DNA of 64,000 nucleotides from Chitinophaga sp. YR627 (GTDB lineage: Bacteria > Bacteroidota > Bacteroidia > Chitinophagales > Chitinophagaceae): positions 1 to 64,000 of the forward strand of contig NZ_FOUX01000003.1 in NCBI RefSeq assembly GCF_900114995.1, in the 5' to 3' direction. Under the pieces are notes generated by a model, which worked only from the letters and a program-made list of their open reading frames with translations, had not been told where the DNA came from and made no database searches. Shown here one piece after another: positions 37,100 through 45,485 of this stretch. A program made the translations under genes and the position numbers. Position 1 is the stretch's first letter. Each line of letters begins with the position of its first letter.

Positions 37100-38089
37100 C
37101 TACTTCGCAGGCTGCTTTATTTCTTCTTTCCCGTTTTCTGCGGTTGCGGCTTTCTCTACTGCCGGTTTCGTCCACTCAACAATCTCCTGCGCCTGTTGCA
37201 TGGCACTTTCATGCTCTTCCGGAGAAGGCATCAGTTTTGCAAACTTCGCAAGGTCAGCTACACTTAACAGGCTACGTAGCTTGTCGCGCTGCTGGTTCAG
37301 AATAGTAACAGGTTTGATATGCTGTAACAGTTCTTCTGTGGTTTGCTCCAATGCAGGAATGTTAAACTGTTGCTCAAAATAAGCGCGCAAAATATCTGTA
37401 AGACGGGTATAATATTGTTTGATATCTCCCTGCTGCCATACCTTTTCCGCTTTCAGCTGCTGCAACTGCCGCAATGCGATCTCGTAAGGCGGAACAATCG
37501 GAGCGGCTACTACAGGCGCCGTTTTCTTAGGCCGGTTACGGAAGTATACAAATAAGCCGATACCAATCAGTGCTGCGGATATGCCAATGGCAAAATATAA
37601 CCAGTAATCCCAGAAACTCCAGGCTACAGTGCGCAGACCTTTGATAGGTTTGAAGGCTTTTGTTGTATCAACGCTCACGGTATTGACATCAATAAACAGC
37701 GGACCTGTAAAAGCGGAATCCGTGATGTTACCATTATTGACAATGTCAAAACGCAACGCCGGAATATCCCATCTGCCTGAATCAAAACTGGTCAGTACGA
37801 TGGTTTGTCCCAGCAGTTTTGTGCTGCCCTGTGCGGTAGTATCCAGCGGGGAGCGGCGTACTACTTCAAAATGTCCGAAGGAATCCGGTATCTGCGGAAA
37901 CACGATATCCATGCCCTGTGGAGGCATAGTTGCCGAAAGACGCAGCTGAACCTGTTCTCCCAAACGGATGCTCTCTGTATCGACTGTTGCCTTTACTTCA
38001 CCCTGCTGTGCGTAGGAAGCAAATGGCGCCAGGATAAATCCAAGCAGAAAAAATAAAATAAGACGTTTAACTATAATCAGTTTAGCCAT
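37100..38089 (-). CDS. Membrane-anchored DUF4381/BatD-like protein of the MoxR operon
   Basis: A 329-residue protein with a signal peptide (ending ASYAQ) and a periplasmic Ig-like beta domain (about 28-150: VKATVDTESIRLGEQVQLRLS). One membrane helix follows (about 164-184), then a cytoplasmic helical region (YYTRLTDILRAYFEQQFNIPALEQTTEELL) and an Ala/Glu/Lys tail. The cytoplasmic part resembles the segment that follows the helix in DUF4381 and BatD-type proteins. It lies 26 bases after the DUF58 gene and 34 bases before batA, where this family is expected. Confidence 0.72.
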   Translation of the reverse strand: MAKLIIVKRLILFFLLGFILAPFASYAQQGEVKATVDTESIRLGEQVQLRLSATMPPQGMDIVFPQIPDSFGHFEVVRRSPLDTTAQGSTKLLGQTIVLTSFDSGRWDIPALRFDIVNNGNITDSAFTGPLFIDVNTVSVDTTKAFKPIKGLRTVAWSFWDYWLYFAIGISAALIGIGLFVYFRNRPKKTAPVVAAPIVPPYEIALRQLQQLKAEKVWQQGDIKQYYTRLTDILRAYFEQQFNIPALEQTTEELLQHIKPVTILNQQRDKLRSLLSVADLAKFAKLMPSPEEHESAMQQAQEIVEWTKPAVEKAATAENGKEEIKQPAK

Positions 38090-38115
38090 GTTAATACTTG
38101 CTCAGCTTTAGACTA

Positions 38116-38979
38116 TCACCTGTTTACGAAAAAGTTCTGCAGGGCTTTTACATAATCTTCATCGGTACGGATACTGATTAGATCTGCGCCGCTCTTCTTG
38201 AATGAATTGCGGCAATATTGCACGTGCTGATTGAACTGATGGGTGTAATACTGCTGTACCTGTTTATCGGAGGAATCCACCCACTGACGCTCGCCTGTTT
38301 CCAGGTCATTCATCTGGATCAATCCTACGGAAGGTAATTCTTTATCACGCTGGTCATATACGTGTATACCAACCATGTCATGTCTCTTTGATGCAATGTT
38401 CAGCGCATCCTGGTAACTGCCGGTCAGGAAGTCACTCATCAGGAATACGATGCTTCTTTTCTTGGTCGCATTATTAAAGAAGCGTAATGTTTCCTTAATA
38501 TTCGTGCCCTTACGTTTTGGTTCGAAAGAGATCAGTTCACGGATGATAAACAGGATATGCGATTTTCCTTTTTTAGGCGGGATATATTTTTCAACACCGT
38601 CGCTAAAAAAGATCACACCTACCTTATCGTTGTTGTTGATAGCAGAAAACGCCAGTACGGCACACAATTCAGTGATCATGTTCCGCTTGTTCTGTTTGGA
38701 GGTTCCGAAGACGGAGCTTTCACTCACATCTACCATCAGCATCAGGGTCAGTTCACGTTCTTCTTCAAATACCTTTACGAACGGGTGATTGAAACGCGCA
38801 GTCACATTCCAGTCGATAGACCGGATATCATCTCCGAACTGGTATTCCCTTACCTCACTGAACGACATACCACGGCCTTTGAAAGCACTATGGTATTCAC
38901 CTGAGAAGATGTGATTGGAAAGGCCTCTGGTCTTTATTTCCAGCCTCCTTACCCTTTTTAATATTTCCGCAGTATCCAC
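38116..38979 (-). CDS. DUF58 domain protein of the MoxR operon
   Basis: A 287-residue soluble protein with the DUF58 signature (SGEYHSAFKGRGMSFSEVREYQFGDDIRSIDWNVTAR at about 27-63, given here in parts) and a vWA-like core (MLMVDVSESSVFG). DUF58 proteins are regular partners of MoxR ATPases. It is encoded 53 bases after moxR and 26 bases before the BatD-like gene. Confidence 0.9.
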   Translation of the reverse strand: MDTAEILKRVRRLEIKTRGLSNHIFSGEYHSAFKGRGMSFSEVREYQFGDDIRSIDWNVTARFNHPFVKVFEEERELTLMLMVDVSESSVFGTSKQNKRNMITELCAVLAFSAINNNDKVGVIFFSDGVEKYIPPKKGKSHILFIIRELISFEPKRKGTNIKETLRFFNNATKKRSIVFLMSDFLTGSYQDALNIASKRHDMVGIHVYDQRDKELPSVGLIQMNDLETGERQWVDSSDKQVQQYYTHQFNQHVQYCRNSFKKSGADLISIRTDEDYVKALQNFFVNR

Positions 38980-39032
38980 CGGTAATGATTAAAATGAATA
39001 ATGATTACTACTCCCGACTTTAACTATAAAGA

Positions 39033-40034
39033 CTAAGGTACTTCTACCGCATTCAGAATTTCACTGAGGATGTTTTCGCTTGTTACATTCTCTGCTTCTG
39101 CTTCATAAGTAAGACCAACACGGTGACGCATTACATCAAAGCAGATGCTGCGTACGTCTTCAGGAATTACATATCCTCTGCGTTTGGTGAATGCATATGC
39201 TTTAGCTGCCAGTGCCAGGTTGATGCTGGCCCTTGGGGAACCACCATAAGAGATCAGCGGTTTCAGCTTTTGCAGTTTATAGTCTTCCGGATTACGGGTA
39301 GCGAAAACGATATCGATGATATAGCGTTCTATTTTCTCATCCATGTATACTTCACGCACCAGCTTACGCGCCGCCAGGATGTCTGATGGCTGTACCACTG
39401 GATTGATCTGTACGGAAGCCTGCGGATTCAGGTTCTGACGGATGATATGACGTTCTTCTTCTTTTGTTGGATAGCCGATAGTCACTTTCAGCATGAAACG
39501 GTCTACCTGTGCTTCCGGCAGCGTATAGGTACCTTCCTGTTCTATCGGGTTCTGGGTAGCCAGTACCAGGAACGGATCATCCAGTTTGAAAGTAGTATCA
39601 CCGATGGTGATCTGTCTTTCCTGCATTGCTTCCAGCAGCGCACTCTGCACCTTTGCCGGGGCACGGTTGATCTCATCCGCCAGGATAAAGTTGGCGAAGA
39701 TAGGACCACGACGTACCACGAACTCGTTCTTCTGCTGGTTAAATAACATAGTACCTATCACGTCAGCCGGCAGGAGATCCGGTGTGAACTGAATACGGCT
39801 GAATTTCGCATTGATTGCAGAGGACAAAGATTTGATGGACAGTGTTTTTGCCAGACCCGGAACACCTTCCAGCAATACGTGACCACCTGCCAGCAAGCCG
39901 ATAAGCAACCTATCTACCATGTAACGCTGACCAACGATCACCTTACTCAGCTCCAGGTTCAGCAGGTCCACAAATGCACTGGCCTGATGGATCTTTTCGT
40001 TCAATTGACGGATATCATACGATGTATTCTCCAT
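39033..40034 (-). CDS. moxR: MoxR family AAA+ ATPase
   Basis: A 333-residue AAA_3 ATPase. Walker A lies in LLEGVPGLAKT, Walker B in FILADEINRAP, sensor 1 in LVLATQNPIEQEGTY, and the C-terminal lid (SPRASINLALAAKAYA) carries the sensor 2 arginine. MoxR proteins act as chaperones that remodel vWA-domain partners, here the DUF58 and BatA-like proteins downstream. It is the first gene of the operon. Confidence 0.93.
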   Translation of the reverse strand: MENTSYDIRQLNEKIHQASAFVDLLNLELSKVIVGQRYMVDRLLIGLLAGGHVLLEGVPGLAKTLSIKSLSSAINAKFSRIQFTPDLLPADVIGTMLFNQQKNEFVVRRGPIFANFILADEINRAPAKVQSALLEAMQERQITIGDTTFKLDDPFLVLATQNPIEQEGTYTLPEAQVDRFMLKVTIGYPTKEEERHIIRQNLNPQASVQINPVVQPSDILAARKLVREVYMDEKIERYIIDIVFATRNPEDYKLQKLKPLISYGGSPRASINLALAAKAYAFTKRRGYVIPEDVRSICFDVMRHRVGLTYEAEAENVTSENILSEILNAVEVP

Positions 40035-40347
40035 GCTTATATATGATTTACAAGTTTGCTAAAGTAAACATTCCGTAGGTAAAAGCCCGCGCCACGCGCA
40101 GTTTTTGCCCGTTAAAATGCTGTTAATAATAACATTATAAATGACAAATTACGAATTACGTCTATGATTATCAGGATCCTCAGGTTTTTCCAGGTGTGCC
40201 TATATCAGAAAATGGTCATTCATAAGTCTCACCAACTCATGCGACCAAATTAATAAAGCCTGAGCATATTTATATCATCTTTTTTTATAACGTACATTTG
40301 CAATCGTAACTTCTCCATACGGAGCTCATAATTAAATATTTAGAAAG
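40035..40347. promoter_or_regulatory. Divergent intergenic region with a -7 box
   Basis: No gene is visible in these 313 bases. TACATTTG (40293-40300) matches TAnnTTTG and would drive the 113-aa protein gene with a leader of about 40 bases. On the minus strand upstream of moxR only a one-mismatch box (TACTTTAG) is seen. Nothing else is evident. Confidence 0.45.
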
Positions 40348-40689
40348 ATGCAGGAAGATTTCGCGCAGCAATGGAAACGGGTGGAGGATATGCTTACAGA
40401 ACGTTTCGGTAAGAAACCAAATATGGAGGCGATCCTCTTTTTAATAGGTGTCCAGGAGCTGAATCACATAAAAAAGAAATTCACCAAGGAGCAGAAACAG
40501 GACCTCATGCATGTGGCCACCTGTACACTGTTGAGCCAGAGTGGCTACTTTGAGGTAGAGGGCCGCGACAAGGATGGCTGGCCTCATTTCAGGGAAGTGC
40601 AACCCGTTCCTAAAATGAGTATGTTCGAACAGGAAAGATTTTTACAGGAGCATATCATTGCATACTTTGACGATCTTGAGGGGCGCTAG
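40348..40689 (+). CDS. Conserved hypothetical protein of Bacteroidota
   Basis: A 113-residue soluble, mostly helical protein without signal peptide (FAQQWKRVEDMLTERFGKKPNMEAILFLIG at the N-terminus, given loosely; ending IIAYFDDLEGR). It reads like a phylum-specific conserved protein, but I cannot assign a function. It has its own promoter and terminator, and its stop codon lies inside the terminator stem. Confidence 0.7.
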   Translation: MQEDFAQQWKRVEDMLTERFGKKPNMEAILFLIGVQELNHIKKKFTKEQKQDLMHVATCTLLSQSGYFEVEGRDKDGWPHFREVQPVPKMSMFEQERFLQEHIIAYFDDLEGR

Positions 40690-40706
40690 GCAGCGCCCCT
40701 TTTTTC
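40680..40706 (+). terminator. Intrinsic terminator overlapping a stop codon
   Basis: GGGGCGCT (40680-40687) pairs with AGCGCCCC (40692-40699), followed by T6. The TAG stop of the upstream gene occupies 40687-40689, at the top of the stem. Confidence 0.85.
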
Positions 40707-40864
40707 ACCGGTCTGTATGATACGGCCCGGCATTTGGGAACATAATCACAACATAAAACGTTTTTATGAGCGAAAGGACTTTGTGCCATCCGGACAAGAT
40801 AACTTTTGCATTGACCGGCAGCCAGTTACCGGCCGGTTCCTGAAAAAATCCATAAAATACCCGC

Positions 40865-41524
40865 ATGAAAAAACATTTACTACTACTATTCTTGTTATTC
40901 TCTTTTGGCACCACCATGGCAAAAAACCGGAAAGTAAAAGTTATTACACCCTATGGCACCATGATCATCAAACTATATGATCAGACCCCATTGCACAGAG
41001 ACAACTTCATCAAACTGGTAAAGGCCCATTTTTATGATAGTACCCTTTTTCACCGGGTCATCAATACATTCATGATACAAGGTGGAGACCCTGAATCCAA
41101 ACATGCACAGCCAGGTGCACAGCTGGGTAACGGAGATGTGGGTTATACTGTTCCGGCTGAGTTCCAGCTGGACCTCTTTCATGCGAAAGGCGCGCTGGCA
41201 GCCGCGCGTGATGATAATCCGGCAAAAGCAAGTTCCGGTTGTCAGTTCTACATTGTACAGGGCAAGAAATGGACGGATGAACAACTTGATAATCTCGAAA
41301 AGAACCGCCTTGGCGGCCGAAAGATACCTGTCGATCAAAGGGAATACTATAAACAATATGGCGGCACACCGCAACTGGACCAGAGCTACACTGTTTTCGG
41401 ACAGGTAGTGAAAGGACTGGATGTGATCGATAAGATCGCCACACTCAAAACGGACGCGAATAATCGTCCGGCAACAGATGTTCCTATGAAGATAAAGCTG
41501 ATACATAAGTTCCTTTTCTTCTAG
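40865..41524 (+). CDS. Periplasmic cyclophilin-type peptidyl-prolyl isomerase
   Basis: A 219-residue protein with a signal peptide (MKKHLLLLFLLFSFGTTMA) and one cyclophilin domain: FHRVINTFMIQGGDP (active-site Arg and Phe/Gln), AARDDNPAKASSGCQFYIV and TVFGQVVKGLDVIDKIA. A ~25-residue insert rich in charged residues (KKWTDEQLDNLEKNRLGGRK) precedes the last strands, as in several Bacteroidota cyclophilins. It would assist folding of exported proteins. It is a single gene between the 113-aa protein and gcvH. Confidence 0.92.
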   Translation: MKKHLLLLFLLFSFGTTMAKNRKVKVITPYGTMIIKLYDQTPLHRDNFIKLVKAHFYDSTLFHRVINTFMIQGGDPESKHAQPGAQLGNGDVGYTVPAEFQLDLFHAKGALAAARDDNPAKASSGCQFYIVQGKKWTDEQLDNLEKNRLGGRKIPVDQREYYKQYGGTPQLDQSYTVFGQVVKGLDVIDKIATLKTDANNRPATDVPMKIKLIHKFLFF

Positions 41525-41578
41525 GGTAAATATTCAATCGGAATTTCATTAATTTTACCGCTTAAAATCAAACTTGCC

Positions 41579-41959
41579 ATGAATTTTCCATCAGAGCTGC
41601 GTTACACTAGAGACCATGAATGGGTATTACTGGAAGGTAATACAGCAACTATCGGTATTACTGAATTCGCTCAGCGCGAATTAGGCGATATCGTATTTGT
41701 AGACATTCCAACCGTAGGTAAATCACTCGAAGCCGAAGAAGTTTTCGGTACTGTAGAAGCTGTGAAAACCGTTTCTGACCTGTTCCTCCCGGTTGCAGGC
41801 ACCATCAATGAAGTCAATGAAGAACTGGAAGGTTCTCCTGAACTGGTGAATACCGATCCATACACTGATGGCTGGATGGTAAAAATGACCGTTAAGAACC
41901 CGGCTGACGTTGCAGGCCTGCTTACTGCAGATGCTTATGCGAAGCTGGTTGCTGAATAA
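41579..41959 (+). CDS. gcvH: Glycine cleavage system H protein
   Basis: A 126-residue lipoyl carrier of the glycine decarboxylase complex, shuttling the aminomethyl group between P, T and L proteins. The lipoyl lysine is Lys63 in [12 protein letters not shown], and the N-terminus ([13 protein letters not shown]) is typical. Length equals the family. The other gcv genes are not in the window. It is followed by a palindromic repeat and a VanZ-like gene. Confidence 0.96.
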   Translation: MNFPSELRYTRDHEWVLLEGNTATIGITEFAQRELGDIVFVDIPTVGKSLEAEEVFGTVEAVKTVSDLFLPVAGTINEVNEELEGSPELVNTDPYTDGWMVKMTVKNPADVAGLLTADAYAKLVAE

Positions 41960-42014
41960 TTCATTCGCACTCCACACGATATTTTAATAAAAGGTTAAAA
42001 AGGGTATAACCCTG

Positions 42015-42079
42015 CAAAGTTTAAGGTTATAAGGTTGGTAACAACTTTATAACCTTATAACTTTACAGACTAAACTTTG
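42015..42079. repeat. AT-rich intergenic palindrome
   Basis: An imperfect inverted repeat of about 23 bases (42016-42037 and 42041-42065, units of GGTTATAA) is enclosed by an outer pair CAAAGTTT (42015-42022) and AAACTTTG (42072-42079). It lies between gcvH and the VanZ-like gene. It may act as a terminator or be an intergenic repeat family. Confidence 0.5.
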
Positions 42080-42093
42080 TCATAGTGCCAGCA

Positions 42094-42474
42094 ATGAGAC
42101 TTTTCAGATATTACCTGCCAGCAACTGTCTGGATATTACTGGTACTATATCTGTGTACACTTCCGGGAGACGATCTGCCGTCCAATCCATTCTTTGAGAA
42201 GATTCATCTGGACAAGATCGTACATATTGGATTATTTGGAGGAACCGTATTCTTCCTGTGTCTTGGCGTATATCTGCAAAAGCGGATCATATCAAAATTC
42301 ACACTGACGATCATCGCGATCTCAGCTGCGTTCTATGGCCTGGCAATTGAATACATCCAGAAATATTTTGCTGTTCACCGCAGCTTTGATATGAGCGATG
42401 TCGCTGCTGACATAGTAGGCGCTATCGCAGGTATCATTGCATTTAACCTGGTCAGAAAATGGTGGCTTAAGTAG
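42094..42474 (+). CDS. VanZ family membrane protein
   Basis: A 126-residue protein with four membrane helices. It contains VanZ-like features: LCTLPGDDLP, then FEKIHLDKIVHIGLFGG, and EYIQKYFAVHRSFDMSDVAADIVGAIAG near the end. Apart from teicoplanin resistance in enterococci the family role is unknown. I chose the ATG at 42094; a GTG at 42085 is the alternative. Its last 8 bases overlap the 3' end of the convergent CDF transporter gene. Confidence 0.82.
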   Translation: MRLFRYYLPATVWILLVLYLCTLPGDDLPSNPFFEKIHLDKIVHIGLFGGTVFFLCLGVYLQKRIISKFTLTIIAISAAFYGLAIEYIQKYFAVHRSFDMSDVAADIVGAIAGIIAFNLVRKWWLK

Positions 42475-43378
42475 GCCTCTGCTGCGGTTCCGGCTGTACG
42501 ATAATGAAGTGTATAGGCGGATAAGCTGACATAATTTCCTTTCTGATCCGTATAATGGCCTCATTAATATCTTCCGTTCCCAGATCGTCTCTGAAAGTAA
42601 CCATCAGTAATAACATCACATCCTCCGGCGACTGATAGGTTGAGAAGATATGCTGCACCTTTACAATTGCCGGATCACTTTCCACCAGCCCCTTTATATG
42701 CTGCTGTGTAGCAGGTGCAATACCTTCTCCCATCAGCAGACTACGACTTTCCCTTGCCAGCAGTACTGATACAATACTGAGAATGATCCCCACGATCAAT
42801 GAAGCGACTCCATCCAGGTACGGATTGTTGTAATGATGCCCCAGATATACCATCAGCGCTACAACTGAAAGGCCGATCACGGCAGCACCATCTTCAAATA
42901 ACACGATAAAACTTGCCGGATCTTTACTACGGTGGATCGCCGTCCACCAGGACAAATCCCCCCTTACCTTATCAAATGCCCTGATAGCAACAATCAGGGA
43001 AGTACCTTCAAATACAAATGAGAACGCCAGTACAATATAATTCCAGGTAGGATCTTCAAGGGGAGGAGGGTGCTGAATATGGATCACACCCTGATAGAAG
43101 GAAATACAACCTCCTATACCAAAGATGAGTATAGACACGATAAACGACCAGAAATAGATCTCCTTGCCATAGCCAAAAGGCCGTCTTTCATCCGGAGAAC
43201 GCCTGCTTCGCCTGATCCCGAACAGCAATAACAACTGATTGGTGGTATCTACCAGGGAATGTACCCCTTCTGATATCATAGCGGAACTACTGGTTGCTGC
43301 ACCGGAGATAAACTTGATGACAGCAATCAGCAGATTAGCTGCCAGCGCGGTAAAGATGGTTTTATTATTTGCGGCCAT
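42467..43378 (-). CDS. Cation diffusion facilitator family transporter
   Basis: A 303-residue proton/metal antiporter-like protein with six membrane helices. Helix 2 has the metal-site region MISEGVHSLVDTTNQ, where zinc transporters usually show HxxxD-type ligands, and helix 5 lies in YLDGVASLIVGIIL (Asp ligand). The C-terminal cytoplasmic domain is present (VKVQHIFSTYQSPEDVMLLL). Zinc, iron or manganese export is possible. I chose the ATG at 43378; an upstream GTG at 43417 would add 13 residues. It overlaps the VanZ-like gene tail to tail. Confidence 0.88.
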   Translation of the reverse strand: MAANNKTIFTALAANLLIAVIKFISGAATSSSAMISEGVHSLVDTTNQLLLLFGIRRSRRSPDERRPFGYGKEIYFWSFIVSILIFGIGGCISFYQGVIHIQHPPPLEDPTWNYIVLAFSFVFEGTSLIVAIRAFDKVRGDLSWWTAIHRSKDPASFIVLFEDGAAVIGLSVVALMVYLGHHYNNPYLDGVASLIVGIILSIVSVLLARESRSLLMGEGIAPATQQHIKGLVESDPAIVKVQHIFSTYQSPEDVMLLLMVTFRDDLGTEDINEAIIRIRKEIMSAYPPIHFIIVQPEPQQRPT

Positions 43379-43417
43379 ATACACCGGTACCGGCGGGAAA
43401 ATCGTGCCAATAGCCAC

Positions 43418-43449
43418 AAAAAAAAGTGCCCCCGTAATAATGGAGGCAC
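43418..43449 (-). terminator. Intrinsic terminator of the OmpA-like gene
   Basis: On the minus strand GTGCCTCC pairs with GGGGGCAC (one wobble) and is followed by eight T (43418-43425). It begins 31 bases after the OmpA-like stop and ends before the CDF gene start. Confidence 0.8.
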
Positions 43450-43480
43450 CAGTTGTATCAGTTGATCAGTGGAATATTAA

Positions 43481-44158
43481 TTATTTTCCTGATTCTTTCT
43501 GCGCGTCAGATTTCATCTTCTCATTCGCGAAGATGGAGAATTCAACACGACGGTTCTTTGCTTTGTTAGCATCAGAGTTGTTTGGAACAACCGGCTGTCT
43601 TGCACCATACCAGTAAGTCTGTACGCGGCTTGCAGCAACACCCTGAGATTTCAGGTAAGTAGCAACAGCATTTGCACGTCTTTCAGAAAGACCCATATTA
43701 TATGCATCTGTACCTGTAGTATCAGTGTGACCTTCCACACGTACATAAGTATCAGGATATTTGTTCAGAATAGTAGCCAGGTCTTTAATGTTCTGCTGTG
43801 CCTGTCCGGTCAGGTCTGATTTATCGAAACCAAACAGTACACCTGAAGCAAAGGTTACATTGATACCTTCACCTACACGCTCAACAGTTGCATTCGGAAC
43901 TTCAGTTTTGATTTCCTGTGCCTGTTTATCCATTTTCTTACCGATCAGCACACCGGCACCACCACCTACAGCAGCACCAATGATCGCACCTAATGCAGTA
44001 TTACCAGCAGCTTTACCGATAATTGCACCAGTCGCAGCACCACCAGCTACACCGATAGCAGCGCCTTTTTGGGTGTTATCCATTTGTTTCACTGTGTTAC
44101 AAGCGAATAACATGATAGCAGACAGGAAAATAGCTACAATAGGATTTATCCTTTTCAT
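43481..44158 (-). CDS. OmpA family lipoprotein with glycine-zipper segment
   Basis: A 225-residue lipoprotein (lipobox LFA-C, Cys20). Residues about 30-78 form a glycine-zipper region (GAAIGVAGGAATGAIIGKAAG) like that of YiaD. The rest is an OmpA domain that binds peptidoglycan (VRVEGHTDTTG, LSERRANAVATYL and NRRVEF). It should anchor the outer membrane to the cell wall. It has its own -7 box and terminator. Confidence 0.93.
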   Translation of the reverse strand: MKRINPIVAIFLSAIMLFACNTVKQMDNTQKGAAIGVAGGAATGAIIGKAAGNTALGAIIGAAVGGGAGVLIGKKMDKQAQEIKTEVPNATVERVGEGINVTFASGVLFGFDKSDLTGQAQQNIKDLATILNKYPDTYVRVEGHTDTTGTDAYNMGLSERRANAVATYLKSQGVAASRVQTYWYGARQPVVPNNSDANKAKNRRVEFSIFANEKMKSDAQKESGK

Positions 44159-44221
44159 CTTAATTAGTTTAAACGTTCTTTTAATTTGCTTTTAATAGTC
44201 AAGCGAAATACCTTAGACAAA

Positions 44222-44287
44222 TATGCTGCCAGATTTTGAAACAGGCAGCATACCAGTGAACTAGATATTACGAGCGGCGCAAATGTA
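44222..44287 (-). promoter_or_regulatory. Promoter and leader hairpin of the OmpA-like gene
   Basis: Minus-strand TACATTTG (44280-44287) is a full -7 match. It is followed in the leader by a perfect 9-bp stem, TATGCTGCC / GGCAGCATA (44222-44230, 44244-44252), with a 13-base loop. The leader is about 115 bases long. The hairpin may instead end prfA transcripts. Confidence 0.5.
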
Positions 44288-44338
44288 AGACATATATTTA
44301 TTATGAAATAAGATATATATCTGCTTCGCCACTACTTA

Positions 44339-45403
44339 TTAACTGCCCATCTTCATCTTCTCCGCGTTCTCTGCAAACTGTAATGCCTGTACCATTTCCT
44401 GGATATCTCCGTTCATAAATGCATCCAGATTGTACATAGTCATACCTATACGGTGATCAGTTACACGACCCTGTGGATAGTTGTAGGTTCTGATCTTGGC
44501 AGAACGGTCACCGGTAGATACAAGGCTCTTACGTTGTGAAGCGATCGCCTCTTCATGCTTACGCACTGCCGCCTCATAGATACGGCTGCGCAGCATCTTC
44601 ATCGCGATATCCCTGTTGGAGTGCTGGCTACGACCTTCCTGACATTCTACCACCACACCGGATGGAATATGCGTCAGACGTACGGCAGACTCAGTCTTGT
44701 TTACGTGCTGACCACCCGCACCAGATGAACGGAAGGTATCCATTTTGATATCTGCGTCTCTGATCTCAACGTCTACTTCCTCCGCTTCAGGCAGGATCGC
44801 TACTGTAGCAGCGGACGTATGTACACGTCCCTGGGTTTCAGTCGCCGGTACACGCTGCACACGGTGTACGCCTGATTCAAACTTCAGGGTACCATATACA
44901 TCATCGCCGGTTACTTCTACCACGACCTCTTTATATCCACCAGCAGCGCCGGGCGTCTCATTCATAATGGACGTACTCCAGCCTTTGGTTTCACAGTAAC
45001 GCAGGTACATACGCAGCAGGTCGCCGGCAAAGAGACTCGCCTCGTCGCCACCGGTACCACCACGGATCTCCAGCATCGCATTTTTCTCATCCTGCGGATC
45101 TTTCGGGATCAACAGGTTACGGATATCAGCCTCCTGCTCGTCTTTCAACAGCTGCAGCGCTTCTGTTTCCTCCTTGGCAAGCTCCCTCATTTCCTCATCT
45201 CCGCTCTCAAGGACTTCTTTATTAAAGGCGATATTGTCCAGCGTCTTCATATAGGCATCGTATACCTTTACGATCTTTTCCAGCTGACGGTATTCCTTAC
45301 TCAGCTTGCTGAACTGCTTATTGTCACTAACAATTTCAGGATTCGTTAATGCCAGCGATACCTGCTCAAAACGGCCTTTTATCGCATAAAGTTTATCTAT
45401 CAT
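44339..45403 (-). CDS. prfA: Peptide chain release factor 1
   Basis: A 354-residue class I release factor that reads UAA and UAG. The tripeptide that separates RF1 from RF2 is PAT (186-188, in RVPATETQG), and the catalytic GGQ is at 230-232 (SGAGGQHVNK). The coiled-coil N-terminal domain is present. I chose the ATG at 45403 (MIDKLYAIKGRFEQ); the frame upstream from 45448 adds 15 unrelated residues. It is a single gene divergent from the amidohydrolase gene. Confidence 0.96.
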   Translation of the reverse strand: MIDKLYAIKGRFEQVSLALTNPEIVSDNKQFSKLSKEYRQLEKIVKVYDAYMKTLDNIAFNKEVLESGDEEMRELAKEETEALQLLKDEQEADIRNLLIPKDPQDEKNAMLEIRGGTGGDEASLFAGDLLRMYLRYCETKGWSTSIMNETPGAAGGYKEVVVEVTGDDVYGTLKFESGVHRVQRVPATETQGRVHTSAATVAILPEAEEVDVEIRDADIKMDTFRSSGAGGQHVNKTESAVRLTHIPSGVVVECQEGRSQHSNRDIAMKMLRSRIYEAAVRKHEEAIASQRKSLVSTGDRSAKIRTYNYPQGRVTDHRIGMTMYNLDAFMNGDIQEMVQALQFAENAEKMKMGS

Positions 45404-45485
45404 AATTATCTTTGTTGGAGAGGGGATGGGTGACCTTCCGGTTGCCATTTCCTCTGACTGGCCGCAAAATTAATATAATTACTAC

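Noticed and set aside
40717-40980. 87-codon plus-strand frame ahead of the cyclophilin gene
   Set aside because: It overlaps the cyclophilin signal peptide in another frame and covers the promoter region; the cyclophilin start at 40865 is clear.
41579-41959. Glycine riboswitch ahead of gcvH
   Set aside because: The intergenic space to the cyclophilin gene is only 54 bases, too short for a glycine aptamer, and no aptamer-like pairing is seen.
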